Below the pieces are notes generated by a model, which was not told the DNA's origin, searched no databases, and saw only the letters and a list, made by a program, of their open reading frames with translations. This document shows positions 10,096 to 19,069 of a DNA stretch of 64,000 bases, one piece after another; position 1 is the first letter of the stretch, and each line of letters starts with the position of its first letter. This DNA is from Rhodospirillales bacterium. GTDB taxonomy: Bacteria > Pseudomonadota > Alphaproteobacteria > Acetobacterales > Acetobacteraceae. A program made the position numbers and the translations under genes. The stretch spans positions 53,908 to 117,907 of the forward strand of contig CANFKS010000001.1 in assembly GCA_947447625.1 (NCBI GenBank), given 5' to 3'.

Positions 10096-10971
10096 TTACG
10101 CGCCACGAGTTGAACGCCCCGGAACGATGATCGTGGCACGAAACTCGGTGCCAGCGTGGGCCGCTCTCTGCAACACACCGCCGGCGGCCTGAGTCAGCCC
10201 CGCTGCGTTGCCGCTCCCCGTTTCACCGCGCGGCGAATAAAGCGCACGGGTCACCGCAACGTCAAATGTCAGGTTCTCCGCGGCATCCCCCACCGTCACG
10301 GTAATCACCGCATTGCGCTCGGCGACCGCATTGGCCTCCACAATCACTGCCGCAAGGGCGGGTTCCAGCAGTCCAGCGTCAACCGCGACATCCAAACCCG
10401 TATCCACCACGACGGAAATCGGTCGCGGCAAAATCTCACTCAGTGCGATCGCCGCATTGACAACCCGCACCGGGGAACCCGCGGGCAACGCCTCCTCCAC
10501 TGCCGGCGCCGGCAGCGAGACCGCCACCTTGCCCCGCCGCGCCGCAACAGCCGCATGCGCCTCACGCACCACCTTGCCCAGATTCTGAGGCCGGAACGGC
10601 TTCTGGAGAAAAGCAAAAATACTGTTGCGCCCAGCATTGAACGCCACATCGGAGGTGGCGTGCGCAGTGATCATGACCACCTCGATCGCGCGCGCCTCCG
10701 GTGTGCTGTCGCGCAGTTCAGCGGCCAGTTGCAGACCATCCTTGCCCGGCATCCGCAGATCGGACACCACCACCGTGATCCCCTCATCCGCAGCCACCCG
10801 CGCCAGCGCGGTATCGACATCATGCACAGCGCTGGCCTGGATCCCCGTTACCGAGAGAAACGCCGACAGCGCCGCCGCGACCTCCACATCGTCATCCACC
10901 ACAAGAACGATCAGCGGCAAATCAGCCACGCCGCTTTCGGTCGTCCCGGCCTCCTTGTCTTGATCACTCAC
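10096..10971 (-). CDS. Response regulator: receiver domain plus C-terminal degenerate GHKL/HATPase-like domain
   Basis: VLVVDDDVEVA..VVVSDLRMPGKDG..MITAH..FLQKPF; C-terminus has HATPase-like layout without canonical N/G boxes. Confidence 0.85.
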   Translation of the reverse strand: MSDQDKEAGTTESGVADLPLIVLVVDDDVEVAAALSAFLSVTGIQASAVHDVDTALARVAADEGITVVVSDLRMPGKDGLQLAAELRDSTPEARAIEVVMITAHATSDVAFNAGRNSIFAFLQKPFRPQNLGKVVREAHAAVAARRGKVAVSLPAPAVEEALPAGSPVRVVNAAIALSEILPRPISVVVDTGLDVAVDAGLLEPALAAVIVEANAVAERNAVITVTVGDAAENLTFDVAVTRALYSPRGETGSGNAAGLTQAAGGVLQRAAHAGTEFRATIIVPGRSTRGA

Positions 10972-11129
10972 CGAAGCCGAACTCCTGTAACCCGCAGGTC
11001 TGCGCCCGTCACGCGCCGCACCTCGACGGAAAGCCTAAAACCCAGCCTACCACGGCCATCGGGCCCACATTTTTTAAATAGTTAGCACGAGGGCAGGTCG
11101 GATCGCGGGGTACTCTGCATTATTTTTAG

Positions 11130-12383
11130 TCATTTTTTGTCCCCGCCGATGGAATGCGCGCGCCCACCAGTCGCCAAATCCGGCAGCAGCGCCGTCAGCA
11201 AACCGATCGCCGGGAGGAACGACGCGATACCGTAGACAAATCCGATACTCGTCCGATCCGCAATCCACCCCATCCCCGCAGCCCCAACGCCGCCGAGCCC
11301 GAAGGCAAAGCCGAAGAATATCCCCGCGATCATCCCCACCCGCCCCGGCACTAACTCCTGCGCATAGACCATGATCGCCGGAAACGCCGAGGCCATCAGC
11401 AGGCCGATGATCACCAGCAGCACATCGGTCATCAGCAGGTTCGCATAAGGCAGCGCCAAGGTGAACGGCAGCACGCCAAGGATCGAAATCCACATCGTCG
11501 CCTTCCGCCCCACGCGATCCGTCAATGATCCGCCGAGCAGCGTCCCGGCGGCGACTGCTGCTGAAAAGACGAACAAATGCATCTGCGCTTCGGGCAAACC
11601 GATATCGAACCGATCCATCAAATAGAAATGCAGGTAGGAGCCCAGGGATGCCGTGTAGACGTTCTTGGAAAACGTCAGCGCCGCAAGGATCACGATTGCG
11701 AAGATCACCCGCTGGCGCGACAGCACAACCCCGCCCGCTCCCTTCGCCCGCGCCCGCAACGGCGTGTTTGGCATGTTGGTGCGATACCAGAACCCCACCC
11801 GCGTCAACACCAGCATGCCCACCAGCGCCGCCGCCGAAAACCACGCCACCGACGACTGCCCGCGCACCAGCACAACCAGACTCGCCAGCAACGGCCCGAT
11901 CGCACTGCCCGCGTTGCCGCCGACCTGGAACACCGACTGCGCCATGCCATACCGCCCGCCCGACGCCGCCCGCGCCACCCGCGATGATTCGGGATGGAAC
12001 ACCGCCGAGCCCAGCCCGACGAGCGCCGCCGATACCAGGATCAGTTGGTAGCTGTGCGCCACCGACAGCATCAGCAGCCCGATCAGCGTCGACCCCATGC
12101 CCACCGCAAGCGAAAATGGCATCGGCTTGCGATCCGTCATCATCCCCACTGCCGGCTGCAGCAAGGCTGCCGTCAATTGGAACGTGAGCGCGATCAACCC
12201 GATCTGCGTGTAGTCGAGCGCGAAATCCTTTTTGAACATTGGATAAAGCGCCGAAATCATCGACTGCATCATGTCGTTGAGCATATGACAAAAACTGAGC
12301 GCGATGATCACCGGCATTACCGTCACAGCGGCAGGTGGCGGGACGATCACGCCATCCGTTGCATCGGCGACGGCTCTTTTCAT
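11130..12383 (-). CDS. MFS transporter, fosmidomycin-resistance (Fsr)-like
   Basis: LSFCHMLNDMMQSMISALYPMFKKDFALDYTQIGLIALTFQLTAALLQP; SAVFHPESSRVAR. Confidence 0.85.
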   Translation of the reverse strand: MKRAVADATDGVIVPPPAAVTVMPVIIALSFCHMLNDMMQSMISALYPMFKKDFALDYTQIGLIALTFQLTAALLQPAVGMMTDRKPMPFSLAVGMGSTLIGLLMLSVAHSYQLILVSAALVGLGSAVFHPESSRVARAASGGRYGMAQSVFQVGGNAGSAIGPLLASLVVLVRGQSSVAWFSAAALVGMLVLTRVGFWYRTNMPNTPLRARAKGAGGVVLSRQRVIFAIVILAALTFSKNVYTASLGSYLHFYLMDRFDIGLPEAQMHLFVFSAAVAAGTLLGGSLTDRVGRKATMWISILGVLPFTLALPYANLLMTDVLLVIIGLLMASAFPAIMVYAQELVPGRVGMIAGIFFGFAFGLGGVGAAGMGWIADRTSIGFVYGIASFLPAIGLLTALLPDLATGGRAHSIGGDKK

Positions 12384-12480
12384 GGGATCATTTCCTCAGT
12401 TCATCGCCAAACTAGGACGATCCGCGTCAACCGCGCTACAACCGAGGCGTGCGCCGGGTGCAGATCAGGGGAGAACCGGC

Positions 12481-12885
12481 TCAAGGATCGCCTCCTTGCG
12501 GTTCGGCCGGCAACAGCCCAGGCCAACCCCGCGTTCGGTCGCGCTCCTGCGCCACAGTCAACTGCCGCGGCCCATCGGCTACCCCGCGCCGCGCGGGCAA
12601 TGGCTGTCGCGCCTCGCTGACCCAACAATCCACCGTCGCCAGGCTGCGCGTGCAGAACAGTGGCGCTTCCGGCGGCGACTCGATCTCGCGGCACCATGTC
12701 TTGCCCTGGTCCAGCCGGACCAGCGAACAATCCCGCCCCGTCAGCCCCGAATAAGCGATATCCGGCATCGTCCGCCCGAACAGCGGCACGACAGCGATAC
12801 TCGCCCCCGACAGAATCGCATCGACCGGCCCGGTGCAGGCACCGAGCAGCAACACGACCACGACAGCATGAGAACACCAAGGCAT
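12481..12885 (-). CDS. Putative small exported lipoprotein, conserved hypothetical
   Basis: MPWCSHAVVVVLLLGACTGPVDA (lipobox LGAC), contained inside longer open frame 12481-14079. Confidence 0.55.
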   Translation of the reverse strand: MPWCSHAVVVVLLLGACTGPVDAILSGASIAVVPLFGRTMPDIAYSGLTGRDCSLVRLDQGKTWCREIESPPEAPLFCTRSLATVDCWVSEARQPLPARRGVADGPRQLTVAQERDRTRGWPGLLPAEPQGGDP

Positions 12886-13110
12886 CGAACCATCTTGGCC
12901 GCAAAAAATGAACAAAACGTTGCGCTCCCCGCCACTCCGAGCGCAGCGTTCAAATAAAAAATACGCCGGAGGCCAGCCAGGCTCATCCGCCTCGCTTTGC
13001 CCATGCTCGCCGGCTGGCTCTGCCCCCTCCACGCTGGGAGTTTGCTCCGAGGGGGCGGGCCTTGTATGGTTTGGCGCTCCGGTTGTGCCGGGCATGCCAG
13101 AGGGATCGCC

Positions 13111-13776
13111 GTGTCTGATATCTTCGCCGAAGTCGATGAGGAACTCCGCGCGGATCGCGCGCAGAAACTCCTGAAGAAATATGGCGGCGTGCTGATTGGC
13201 GCGGCCGCGATCGTCGTTGTCTGCGTCGCGGGCTGGCAGGCATGGCGGGCGCATGAGACGCGCGAAACCAACCGTGTCGCCGCGATCTTCCTCGAAGCGA
13301 CGAAATCCGCCGCTGCCGCCCCGGGTGTCGTCCGCGACACCGCGCTCATTGAACTTGACCAGATCGCCCGCGAAGGCAGCGCCGGATATCGCACCCTGGC
13401 CCGCCTGCGCGCCGCCTCTCTGCGGTTCGACGCCGGGGAAAAGGATGCCGCCCTGCGCCTGTGGGATGACGCCGCGAACGACACCGCCGGCGATCCGGTG
13501 CTGCGCGATCTCGCCCAGTTGCTCTGGGTCTGGCACCAGATCGACAGCGGGCCACCCGACGTGCTGCGCTCCCGCCTGTTCAAACTCACGGCCCCCGACG
13601 CCGCTTGGCGCCCACTTGCCGAGGAGGCGCAGGCGCTGCTTGATCTGCGCGAGGGCCGCAAAGCCGCGGCGCGGGACATCCTCAAGCGCCTGTCCGCCGA
13701 TCCTGCTGCGCCGGATGGCGTGCGCGGCCGGGCCGGCGGCCTGCTCGAACGGTTGTCGGCGGAACTCGGTGACTGA
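13111..13776 (+). CDS. Tetratricopeptide/YfgM-like membrane-anchored protein
   Basis: GTG start; VSDIFAEVDEELRADRAQKLLKKYGGVLIGAAAIVVVCVAGWQAW; gene order YfgM-BamB-Der. Confidence 0.8.
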   Translation: MSDIFAEVDEELRADRAQKLLKKYGGVLIGAAAIVVVCVAGWQAWRAHETRETNRVAAIFLEATKSAAAAPGVVRDTALIELDQIAREGSAGYRTLARLRAASLRFDAGEKDAALRLWDDAANDTAGDPVLRDLAQLLWVWHQIDSGPPDVLRSRLFKLTAPDAAWRPLAEEAQALLDLREGRKAAARDILKRLSADPAAPDGVRGRAGGLLERLSAELGD

Positions 13777-13836
13777 TCGCGTTGCCCGTTTCTCCGTCCA
13801 TGATGCGGCTTTCATGAATATCATGTTTCTGGAACG

Positions 13837-15159
13837 ATGATGTCCTACAAGCATTTCCTGCGTGCCGCCCTGCTGCTCCCCGTGCTCGGCGGTTGCTCCC
13901 TGATCGATGAATGGATGGGGGCCGAGAAGGTTCCGCTGCCAGGGACACGGGTTGCCGTGTTGACCGCCAATGAGGAATTGAAGCCCTCGCCCGGCACGCC
14001 GCGCGTAACCCTGCCGCCGCCCGCGATCAATGCGGAATGGCCGCAGTCCGGCGGTTTGACCACGCATGATATGGAACATCCCGCCCTGCGCGATGGCGCG
14101 GTTCCGGCATGGTCGGGCACGATCGGGGCCGGCGGCGGATATCGGCGTAAGATTACCTCGCAGCCGGTGGTTGCGGGTGGGCGGGTATTCGCCTTCGACA
14201 GCGACGCGGTGGTGTCAGGCTTCGATGCAGGCAGCGGCGCATCGTTGTGGAGCGTTTCGACCAAGGGCGACGAGGATCGCAGCACCAATGTCGGCGGCGG
14301 CATCGCCTTCGATGGTGGCGTCATCTATGTCGCAACGGGCCGGGCCGATGTGCTGGCGCTCAACGCCGCCGACGGCAAAGTAAAATGGCGGGCCCGCCTG
14401 CCGGCCCCGGCGCGCTCGGCGCCGACGGTGGCCGCTGGCTTGTTGTTCATCCCTCTGCTCGACAACCAGATGGTTGCCGTATCGGTGACAGATGGCGGCA
14501 AGACGTGGTCGTATCAGGCGCGCGCCGCCGAACCGGTGGTGCTCGGCCTGCCGGCGCCGGCATTCAGCGATGGGCTCGTGGTGGCAGGGTTTGGGTCGGG
14601 CGAATTGGTGGGGCTCAATCCGCTTGGCGGCGCGGTGGTGTGGAGCGACAGTCTTGCGGCGTCGCGCGGGCGGAACAGCTTGGCGGATATTTCGACGATC
14701 CTGGGACGGACGGTGATCAAGTCGGGCCGGGCTTTCGCGGTCAGCATGGGCCAGCAGCTTGCGGCCCTTGATCTGCGCAGTGGGCGTCGGTTGTGGGAGC
14801 GCGATATCGCAGCGTCCGAGTCGCCTTGGGTGGCTGGGGACTGGATGTTCCTGGTGACCATCGCCGGGCAGGTGCTTTCGGTCTCCCTGGTCGATGGACG
14901 GATCGGCTGGGTGACGCAGTTGGATGTTTATGAGAACCCAGCAAAGAAGAAGGAACCGATCCGTTGGTTCGGCCCTGTGCTGGCCGGCGATCGGCTCGTG
15001 GTCGCGGGCAGCAACGGCAAGGCGCTCAGCGTGTCGCCCTATACCGGTCAGGTGCTGGGCGAGCAGGTGTTGTCGGGTCCAGCTGCGGTGACGCCGGTAA
15101 TTGCGGGCGGGACGTTGTACATCGTGACGGACAACGGCACGCTGACAGCGTATAGGTAG
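13837..15159 (+). CDS. bamB: Outer membrane protein assembly factor BamB (PQQ-like beta-propeller lipoprotein)
   Basis: Lipobox LGGC, repeated W-motif propeller blades, directly upstream of der. Confidence 0.85.
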   Translation: MMSYKHFLRAALLLPVLGGCSLIDEWMGAEKVPLPGTRVAVLTANEELKPSPGTPRVTLPPPAINAEWPQSGGLTTHDMEHPALRDGAVPAWSGTIGAGGGYRRKITSQPVVAGGRVFAFDSDAVVSGFDAGSGASLWSVSTKGDEDRSTNVGGGIAFDGGVIYVATGRADVLALNAADGKVKWRARLPAPARSAPTVAAGLLFIPLLDNQMVAVSVTDGGKTWSYQARAAEPVVLGLPAPAFSDGLVVAGFGSGELVGLNPLGGAVVWSDSLAASRGRNSLADISTILGRTVIKSGRAFAVSMGQQLAALDLRSGRRLWERDIAASESPWVAGDWMFLVTIAGQVLSVSLVDGRIGWVTQLDVYENPAKKKEPIRWFGPVLAGDRLVVAGSNGKALSVSPYTGQVLGEQVLSGPAAVTPVIAGGTLYIVTDNGTLTAYR

Positions 15160-15162
15160 GGT

Positions 15163-16527
15163 ATGACCCTCCCCATAGTCGTTATTGCGGGCCGCCCGAA
15201 TGTCGGGAAGAGCACGCTTTTCAATAAACTCGCAGGCAAGCGGGCGGCTATTGTCGCCGACACGCCTGGTGTGACCCGTGACCGCAAGGAGGCGACCGCG
15301 ATGTTGCGGGGTCGCGAGGTGCGGTTGATCGATACGGCCGGGCTCGAGGAGTCGGCACCCGAGACGTTGTATGGGCGGATGCGGGCATCGTCCGAGGCTG
15401 CGGTGCATCAGGCCGATCTGGTGCTGTTCGTGGTGGATGCGCGGGCCGGGATCGTCCCGTCCGATGCCCATTTCGCGGCATGGCTGCGGCGGCAGGGGCG
15501 GCAGGTTCTGCTGGTGGTGAACAAGGCCGAGGGCCGATTGGGCTCGAACGCGGCGCTTGATGCGTATTCGTTGGGGCTTGGCGATCCGGTCGCGGTATCG
15601 GCGGAGCATGGCGACGGGTTGGCTGATCTGATGGGGATCATTGCCGACTTCCTGCCCGAGGAGCCCGAAGCGACCGAAGAGGACGAAGAGCATCAGGATC
15701 GCCCCCTCAAGATCGCCATTGTCGGCAAGCCGAATGCAGGGAAGTCGACCCTGTTGAACCGGCTGCTCGGCGAGGAGCGGATGATCACCGGGCCAGAACC
15801 AGGGCTGACGCGCGATGCGGTAGCGGTCGAGATCGTGGATACCGATGGGACGCGGATCGAGATCGTGGATACCGCGGGACTGCGAAAGCGGGCGCGGATC
15901 GAGCTGGAATTGGAGAAGCTTTCGGTCGGGGCCTCAATCGGCGCGCTGAAAATGGCCGAGGTGGTGGTGCTGACGGTGGATGCGACCGAGGGCATCCAGG
16001 ACCAGGACCTCCAATTGGCGCGCCTGGTGGAGCGCGAGGGGCGGGCTTGCGTGATTGCGTTGAACAAGTGGGATGCTGCCGCCGATCGCAATGCGGTGCG
16101 TCAGGCGGTGAAGGACCGGTTGGAGACGTCGCTGGCCCAGTTGAAGGGCATCGAGGTGGTGACGATTTCGGCACTGACGGGGCAAGGGATCGACAAGCTG
16201 CTGCCGGCGGTGCGGCGGGCGCATGCGGTTTGGAATTTGCGGGTTCCGACCGGGGCTCTCAACCGGTGGTTCGAACACGCGTTGGCGCGGCATCAGGCGC
16301 CTCTCGTACAGGGCAAGCGGTTGAAGCTGCGCTATGTGACGCAGGCGAAGGCGCGGCCGCCGACGTTTATTGTGTTTGGCACCCGAGTGGAGCAGACGCC
16401 CGAGGATTATCAGCGCTATCTGGTAAATTCGCTGCGCGAGGAATTCGGGTTGCCCGGCACGCCGGTGCGGTTCCAGTTCCGGGGTTCAAAGAATCCTTAT
16501 GCTGACGAGGATGATCACCGGGGCTAA
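15163..16527 (+). CDS. der: Ribosome biogenesis GTPase Der (EngA)
   Basis: Two tandem G domains: GRPNVGKSTLFN and GKPNAGKSTLLN; C-terminal KH-like region. Confidence 0.97.
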   Translation: MTLPIVVIAGRPNVGKSTLFNKLAGKRAAIVADTPGVTRDRKEATAMLRGREVRLIDTAGLEESAPETLYGRMRASSEAAVHQADLVLFVVDARAGIVPSDAHFAAWLRRQGRQVLLVVNKAEGRLGSNAALDAYSLGLGDPVAVSAEHGDGLADLMGIIADFLPEEPEATEEDEEHQDRPLKIAIVGKPNAGKSTLLNRLLGEERMITGPEPGLTRDAVAVEIVDTDGTRIEIVDTAGLRKRARIELELEKLSVGASIGALKMAEVVVLTVDATEGIQDQDLQLARLVEREGRACVIALNKWDAAADRNAVRQAVKDRLETSLAQLKGIEVVTISALTGQGIDKLLPAVRRAHAVWNLRVPTGALNRWFEHALARHQAPLVQGKRLKLRYVTQAKARPPTFIVFGTRVEQTPEDYQRYLVNSLREEFGLPGTPVRFQFRGSKNPYADEDDHRG

Positions 16528-16540
16528 TCACCGGGGCTGC

Positions 16541-17386
16541 TCAGGCGAGCGCTTCCGCGATCGTGGCGGTGTTGTAACGCATCATGGCGAGGTAGGTGGG
16601 AGCCGGGCCGTCCTTTGTGGTAAGGGCGTCGGAGAAGAGTTGGCCGCCGATGCGGACGCCGGTTTCGCGGGAGATCGTTTGGAGCAAGGCGTTGCGGCCG
16701 ATGTTTTCGATGAAGAGCGCGGTGATGTGGTCGCGGCGGATTTGCGCGATCAGAGTGGCGAGTTGTTTGGCTGAGGGTTCAGAGTCGGCCGCGATTCCTT
16801 GAGGGGCCAGGAAGTCGATACCGTAGGCGCGGCCGTAATAGGCGAAGGCGTCATGCGAGGTAACGATTTTGCGGCGGGCTCGAGGAATAGGGGCGTAGGT
16901 TTCGCGGATGTGGCGGTCGAGTTTTTCGAGGTCGGCGAGATAGAGGGTGGCGTTGGCGCGGTAGGTGTCGGCGCCTGCGGGATCGGCGGTGGTGAGGGCG
17001 TCGCTGATGTTGGTGATGTAGAATTTGGTGTTGCTTGGGTCCTGCCAGGCGTGGGGGTCATCGCCAAGGGGGGTGATACCATTGGAAACGGTTACTTTCC
17101 TGGTTTTGACGGGAACCAGGCGGGCAGCCCACGCATCGAGGCCGCGGCCGTTGAGAATGACGAGGTCGGCGGCGGCGAGTGCGCGGGCGTCGGAGGGGCG
17201 GGGTTCGAAGCCGTGGGCGTCCTGGCCGGGGCCGACGAGGGGGGTAACGCGGACGCGGGGGCCGCCGATCCGGGTGGCGAGGTCGGCGATGATGGAGAAG
17301 GAGGCGACGATACCGAGAGGTGCGGCGGCCTCCGCGGGGAAAGTGAGGAGAGGCGCGGCGAGGAGAGCACGGCGGGTGAAGGTCAT
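16541..17386 (-). CDS. Metal (Zn/Mn-type) ABC transporter substrate-binding protein, ZnuA/AztC-like
   Basis: Signal peptide; VGPGQDAHGFEPRPSDA, DDPHAWQDPSN, PAPTYLAMMRYN. Confidence 0.88.
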   Translation of the reverse strand: MTFTRRALLAAPLLTFPAEAAAPLGIVASFSIIADLATRIGGPRVRVTPLVGPGQDAHGFEPRPSDARALAAADLVILNGRGLDAWAARLVPVKTRKVTVSNGITPLGDDPHAWQDPSNTKFYITNISDALTTADPAGADTYRANATLYLADLEKLDRHIRETYAPIPRARRKIVTSHDAFAYYGRAYGIDFLAPQGIAADSEPSAKQLATLIAQIRRDHITALFIENIGRNALLQTISRETGVRIGGQLFSDALTTKDGPAPTYLAMMRYNTATIAEALA

Positions 17387-17408
17387 AGGAGAACTCCGGT
17401 TCGGAATT

Positions 17409-17423
17409 TGGTATATTATAACA
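17409..17423. promoter_or_regulatory. Candidate Zur-binding site upstream of the zinc-type SBP gene
   Basis: TGGTATATTATAACA matches proteobacterial Zur palindrome core TGTTATATTATAACA at 14/15; 23 bp upstream of the SBP start. Confidence 0.7.
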
Positions 17424-17620
17424 TAACAAAATTCGTCAAGTGGAGCGGGTTCGCTGCGCTTTGGGCAGATTGCCGGCAGGCCAATCCTGTATTTTTTCGG
17501 TATCGCACGATCTCCGTATAAGTCGGCACGGCGGACCCAGTCCGACTTTTTGCAGACGGGGGCGGTTGCTTCACGAGAGGTGGACGTGGTCAGCGGATGC
17601 GCGAGACCAGCGGGGCGGTA

Positions 17621-17671
17621 ATACCGAAACCCTGTGATCGCTGCTCTTCCGCGATCACAGGGTTTCGGTAT
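17621..17671. repeat. Palindrome module 4
   Basis: ATACCGAAACCCTGTGATCGC / TGCTCTTCC / GCGATCACAGGGTTTCGGTAT, 21-bp perfect arms; second copy at 63738-63788. Confidence 0.95.
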
Positions 17672-17707
17672 GCGCGCCGGGTTGGTGGGCGGCGGCGCGC
17701 GGAAAAA

Positions 17708-17750
17708 GACTTATACCAAGGGTCGCGCTTTGCGAGCCTTGGTATAAGTC
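17708..17750. repeat. Palindrome module 5
   Basis: GACTTATACCAAGG..CCTTGGTATAAGTC, 14-bp perfect arms; second copy about 63827-63865. Confidence 0.93.
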
Positions 17751-17757
17751 CCTATCG

Positions 17758-17823
17758 CCTGATGATTTTTGGTGATTCCACCAAAAATCATCAGGCTCCA
17801 GCAGAGGACATCCCGCTCTACGC
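17758..17823. repeat. Palindrome module 3 plus half-arm of module 1
   Basis: CCTGATGATTTTTGGTG / ATTC / CACCAAAAATCATCAGG (17758-17795), then CATCCCGCTCTA. Confidence 0.92.
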
Positions 17824-18109
17824 AACGGCGATCGTCGCCACGCTGGACCGGGTGCTATTGGATCCACCGGGCGATGCGTGTGCGCATCACATGCTCGATC
17901 AACAGGTTCGGGATCGCCAGATAGCCGAACGCCGTAGCATCGGCCGACGGGAACATCCGCGGATCGACCCCGTTCTGTCGAGTCGACGGCGCGGCAAACG
18001 CCATGATCGGCTGGCCAGTTCGACCCATGTGCAGCACTTTCCACAATCCCCTTCGCCCTGCACACTCCCTCCAACCGCCGCAGCGTACGGCGCAACAGGG
18101 AGAGAAGAA

Positions 18110-19015
18110 ATGGCCGACTACGAACACATCATCGTCCAGGTCGAACGCGGCCGCGCCCGCATCACCCTCAACCGCCCGGCCAAGCGCAACGCCCTTTCCT
18201 TTGCCCTCCTCACCGAACTGGCCGACGCCTTATGGGACGCCGACGACGACAAGCGCGTCCACAGCGTCATCATCAAAGGCGCCGGATCGGCCTTCTGTGC
18301 CGGCTATGACATCTCCCCCGGCGTCAACGTCCCCGGCGGCGACACACCCCGACGCGGCGGCGGCCTCTACCAGGAGACCACGATCGACGATGATATCTGG
18401 CGCCTCGAACGCACCCAGCGCCTGCGCATGGCGTTGTTCGACATGCACAAGCCGGTGATCGCCCAGGTCCACGGATTCTGCATCGCCGGCGGCACCGACA
18501 TCGCCCTGCTCTCCGACATCGTGATCGCCGCCGATGATGCAGTCTTCGGCTTCCCTCCGGCGCGCGACCTTGGCTCCCTGCCCAATCAGATGTGGTTGTA
18601 CAATTGCGGCCCGCAATGGGCCAAGCGTCTGCTGATGACCGGCGACACCATAACCGGGCGTGAGGCGCAGATCATCGGCCTGGTGATGAAATCTGTCCCG
18701 CCCGATCTGCTGGAAGCCGAGGTCGAAGGCCTCGCCGACCGCATGGCCCTGATCGACCCCGACCTCCTCGCCGCCAATAAGCGCATCGTCAATCTCGGCC
18801 TCGAACTCATGGGGGCCCGCACCCTGCAGCGCCTTGCCGCCGAAAACGACGGCCGCGCCCACCTTGCCCCAGGCACCAAGCGCTTCCGCCGCGTCGCCAA
18901 GGAACAGGGCCTCAAGGCCGCCCTCACCGAACGCGACCGCCAGTTTGGCGACGGCCGCGCCCGGGTCGATGGCCCCGAGATCCGCGACGCCCAGGGCCGC
19001 CTGATCGAAACCTGA
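18110..19015 (+). CDS. Enoyl-CoA hydratase/isomerase (crotonase) family protein
   Basis: ARITLNRPAKRNALSFALLTELADAL, GAGSAFCAGYDIS, HGFCIAGGTDIALLSDIVIA; RBS-like gggagag upstream of internal ATG. Confidence 0.93.
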   Translation: MADYEHIIVQVERGRARITLNRPAKRNALSFALLTELADALWDADDDKRVHSVIIKGAGSAFCAGYDISPGVNVPGGDTPRRGGGLYQETTIDDDIWRLERTQRLRMALFDMHKPVIAQVHGFCIAGGTDIALLSDIVIAADDAVFGFPPARDLGSLPNQMWLYNCGPQWAKRLLMTGDTITGREAQIIGLVMKSVPPDLLEAEVEGLADRMALIDPDLLAANKRIVNLGLELMGARTLQRLAAENDGRAHLAPGTKRFRRVAKEQGLKAALTERDRQFGDGRARVDGPEIRDAQGRLIET

Positions 19016-19069
19016 ACCTGCTCGCGGCGACGGCGGCGTTCTGGTAGGAATGCCGCCGCAGCGTCTCGC

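Noticed and set aside
12916-12950. AACGTTGCGCTC..GAGCGCAGCGTT hairpin as a terminator
   Set aside because: Lies between divergently oriented genes where no transcript is expected to end; arms are imperfect, so function is unclear.
12481-14079. 532-aa minus-strand ORF as one protein
   Set aside because: Only the C-terminal 134 residues (12481-12885) look like a real lipoprotein; the rest is antisense to the YfgM-like gene and the start of bamB.
14215-15693. 492-aa minus-strand ORF opposite bamB/der
   Set aside because: Shadow ORF with no family features; covers two well supported genes.
17621-17823. Insertion sequence ends
   Set aside because: Palindromes lack any transposase ORF between or beside them and no target-site duplication was found by eye; kept as repeats only.
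17597-18109. N-terminal extension of the crotonase ORF and ORF 17655-18095
   Set aside because: The extension is translated palindromic repeat; the true crotonase start with an RBS is at 18110.
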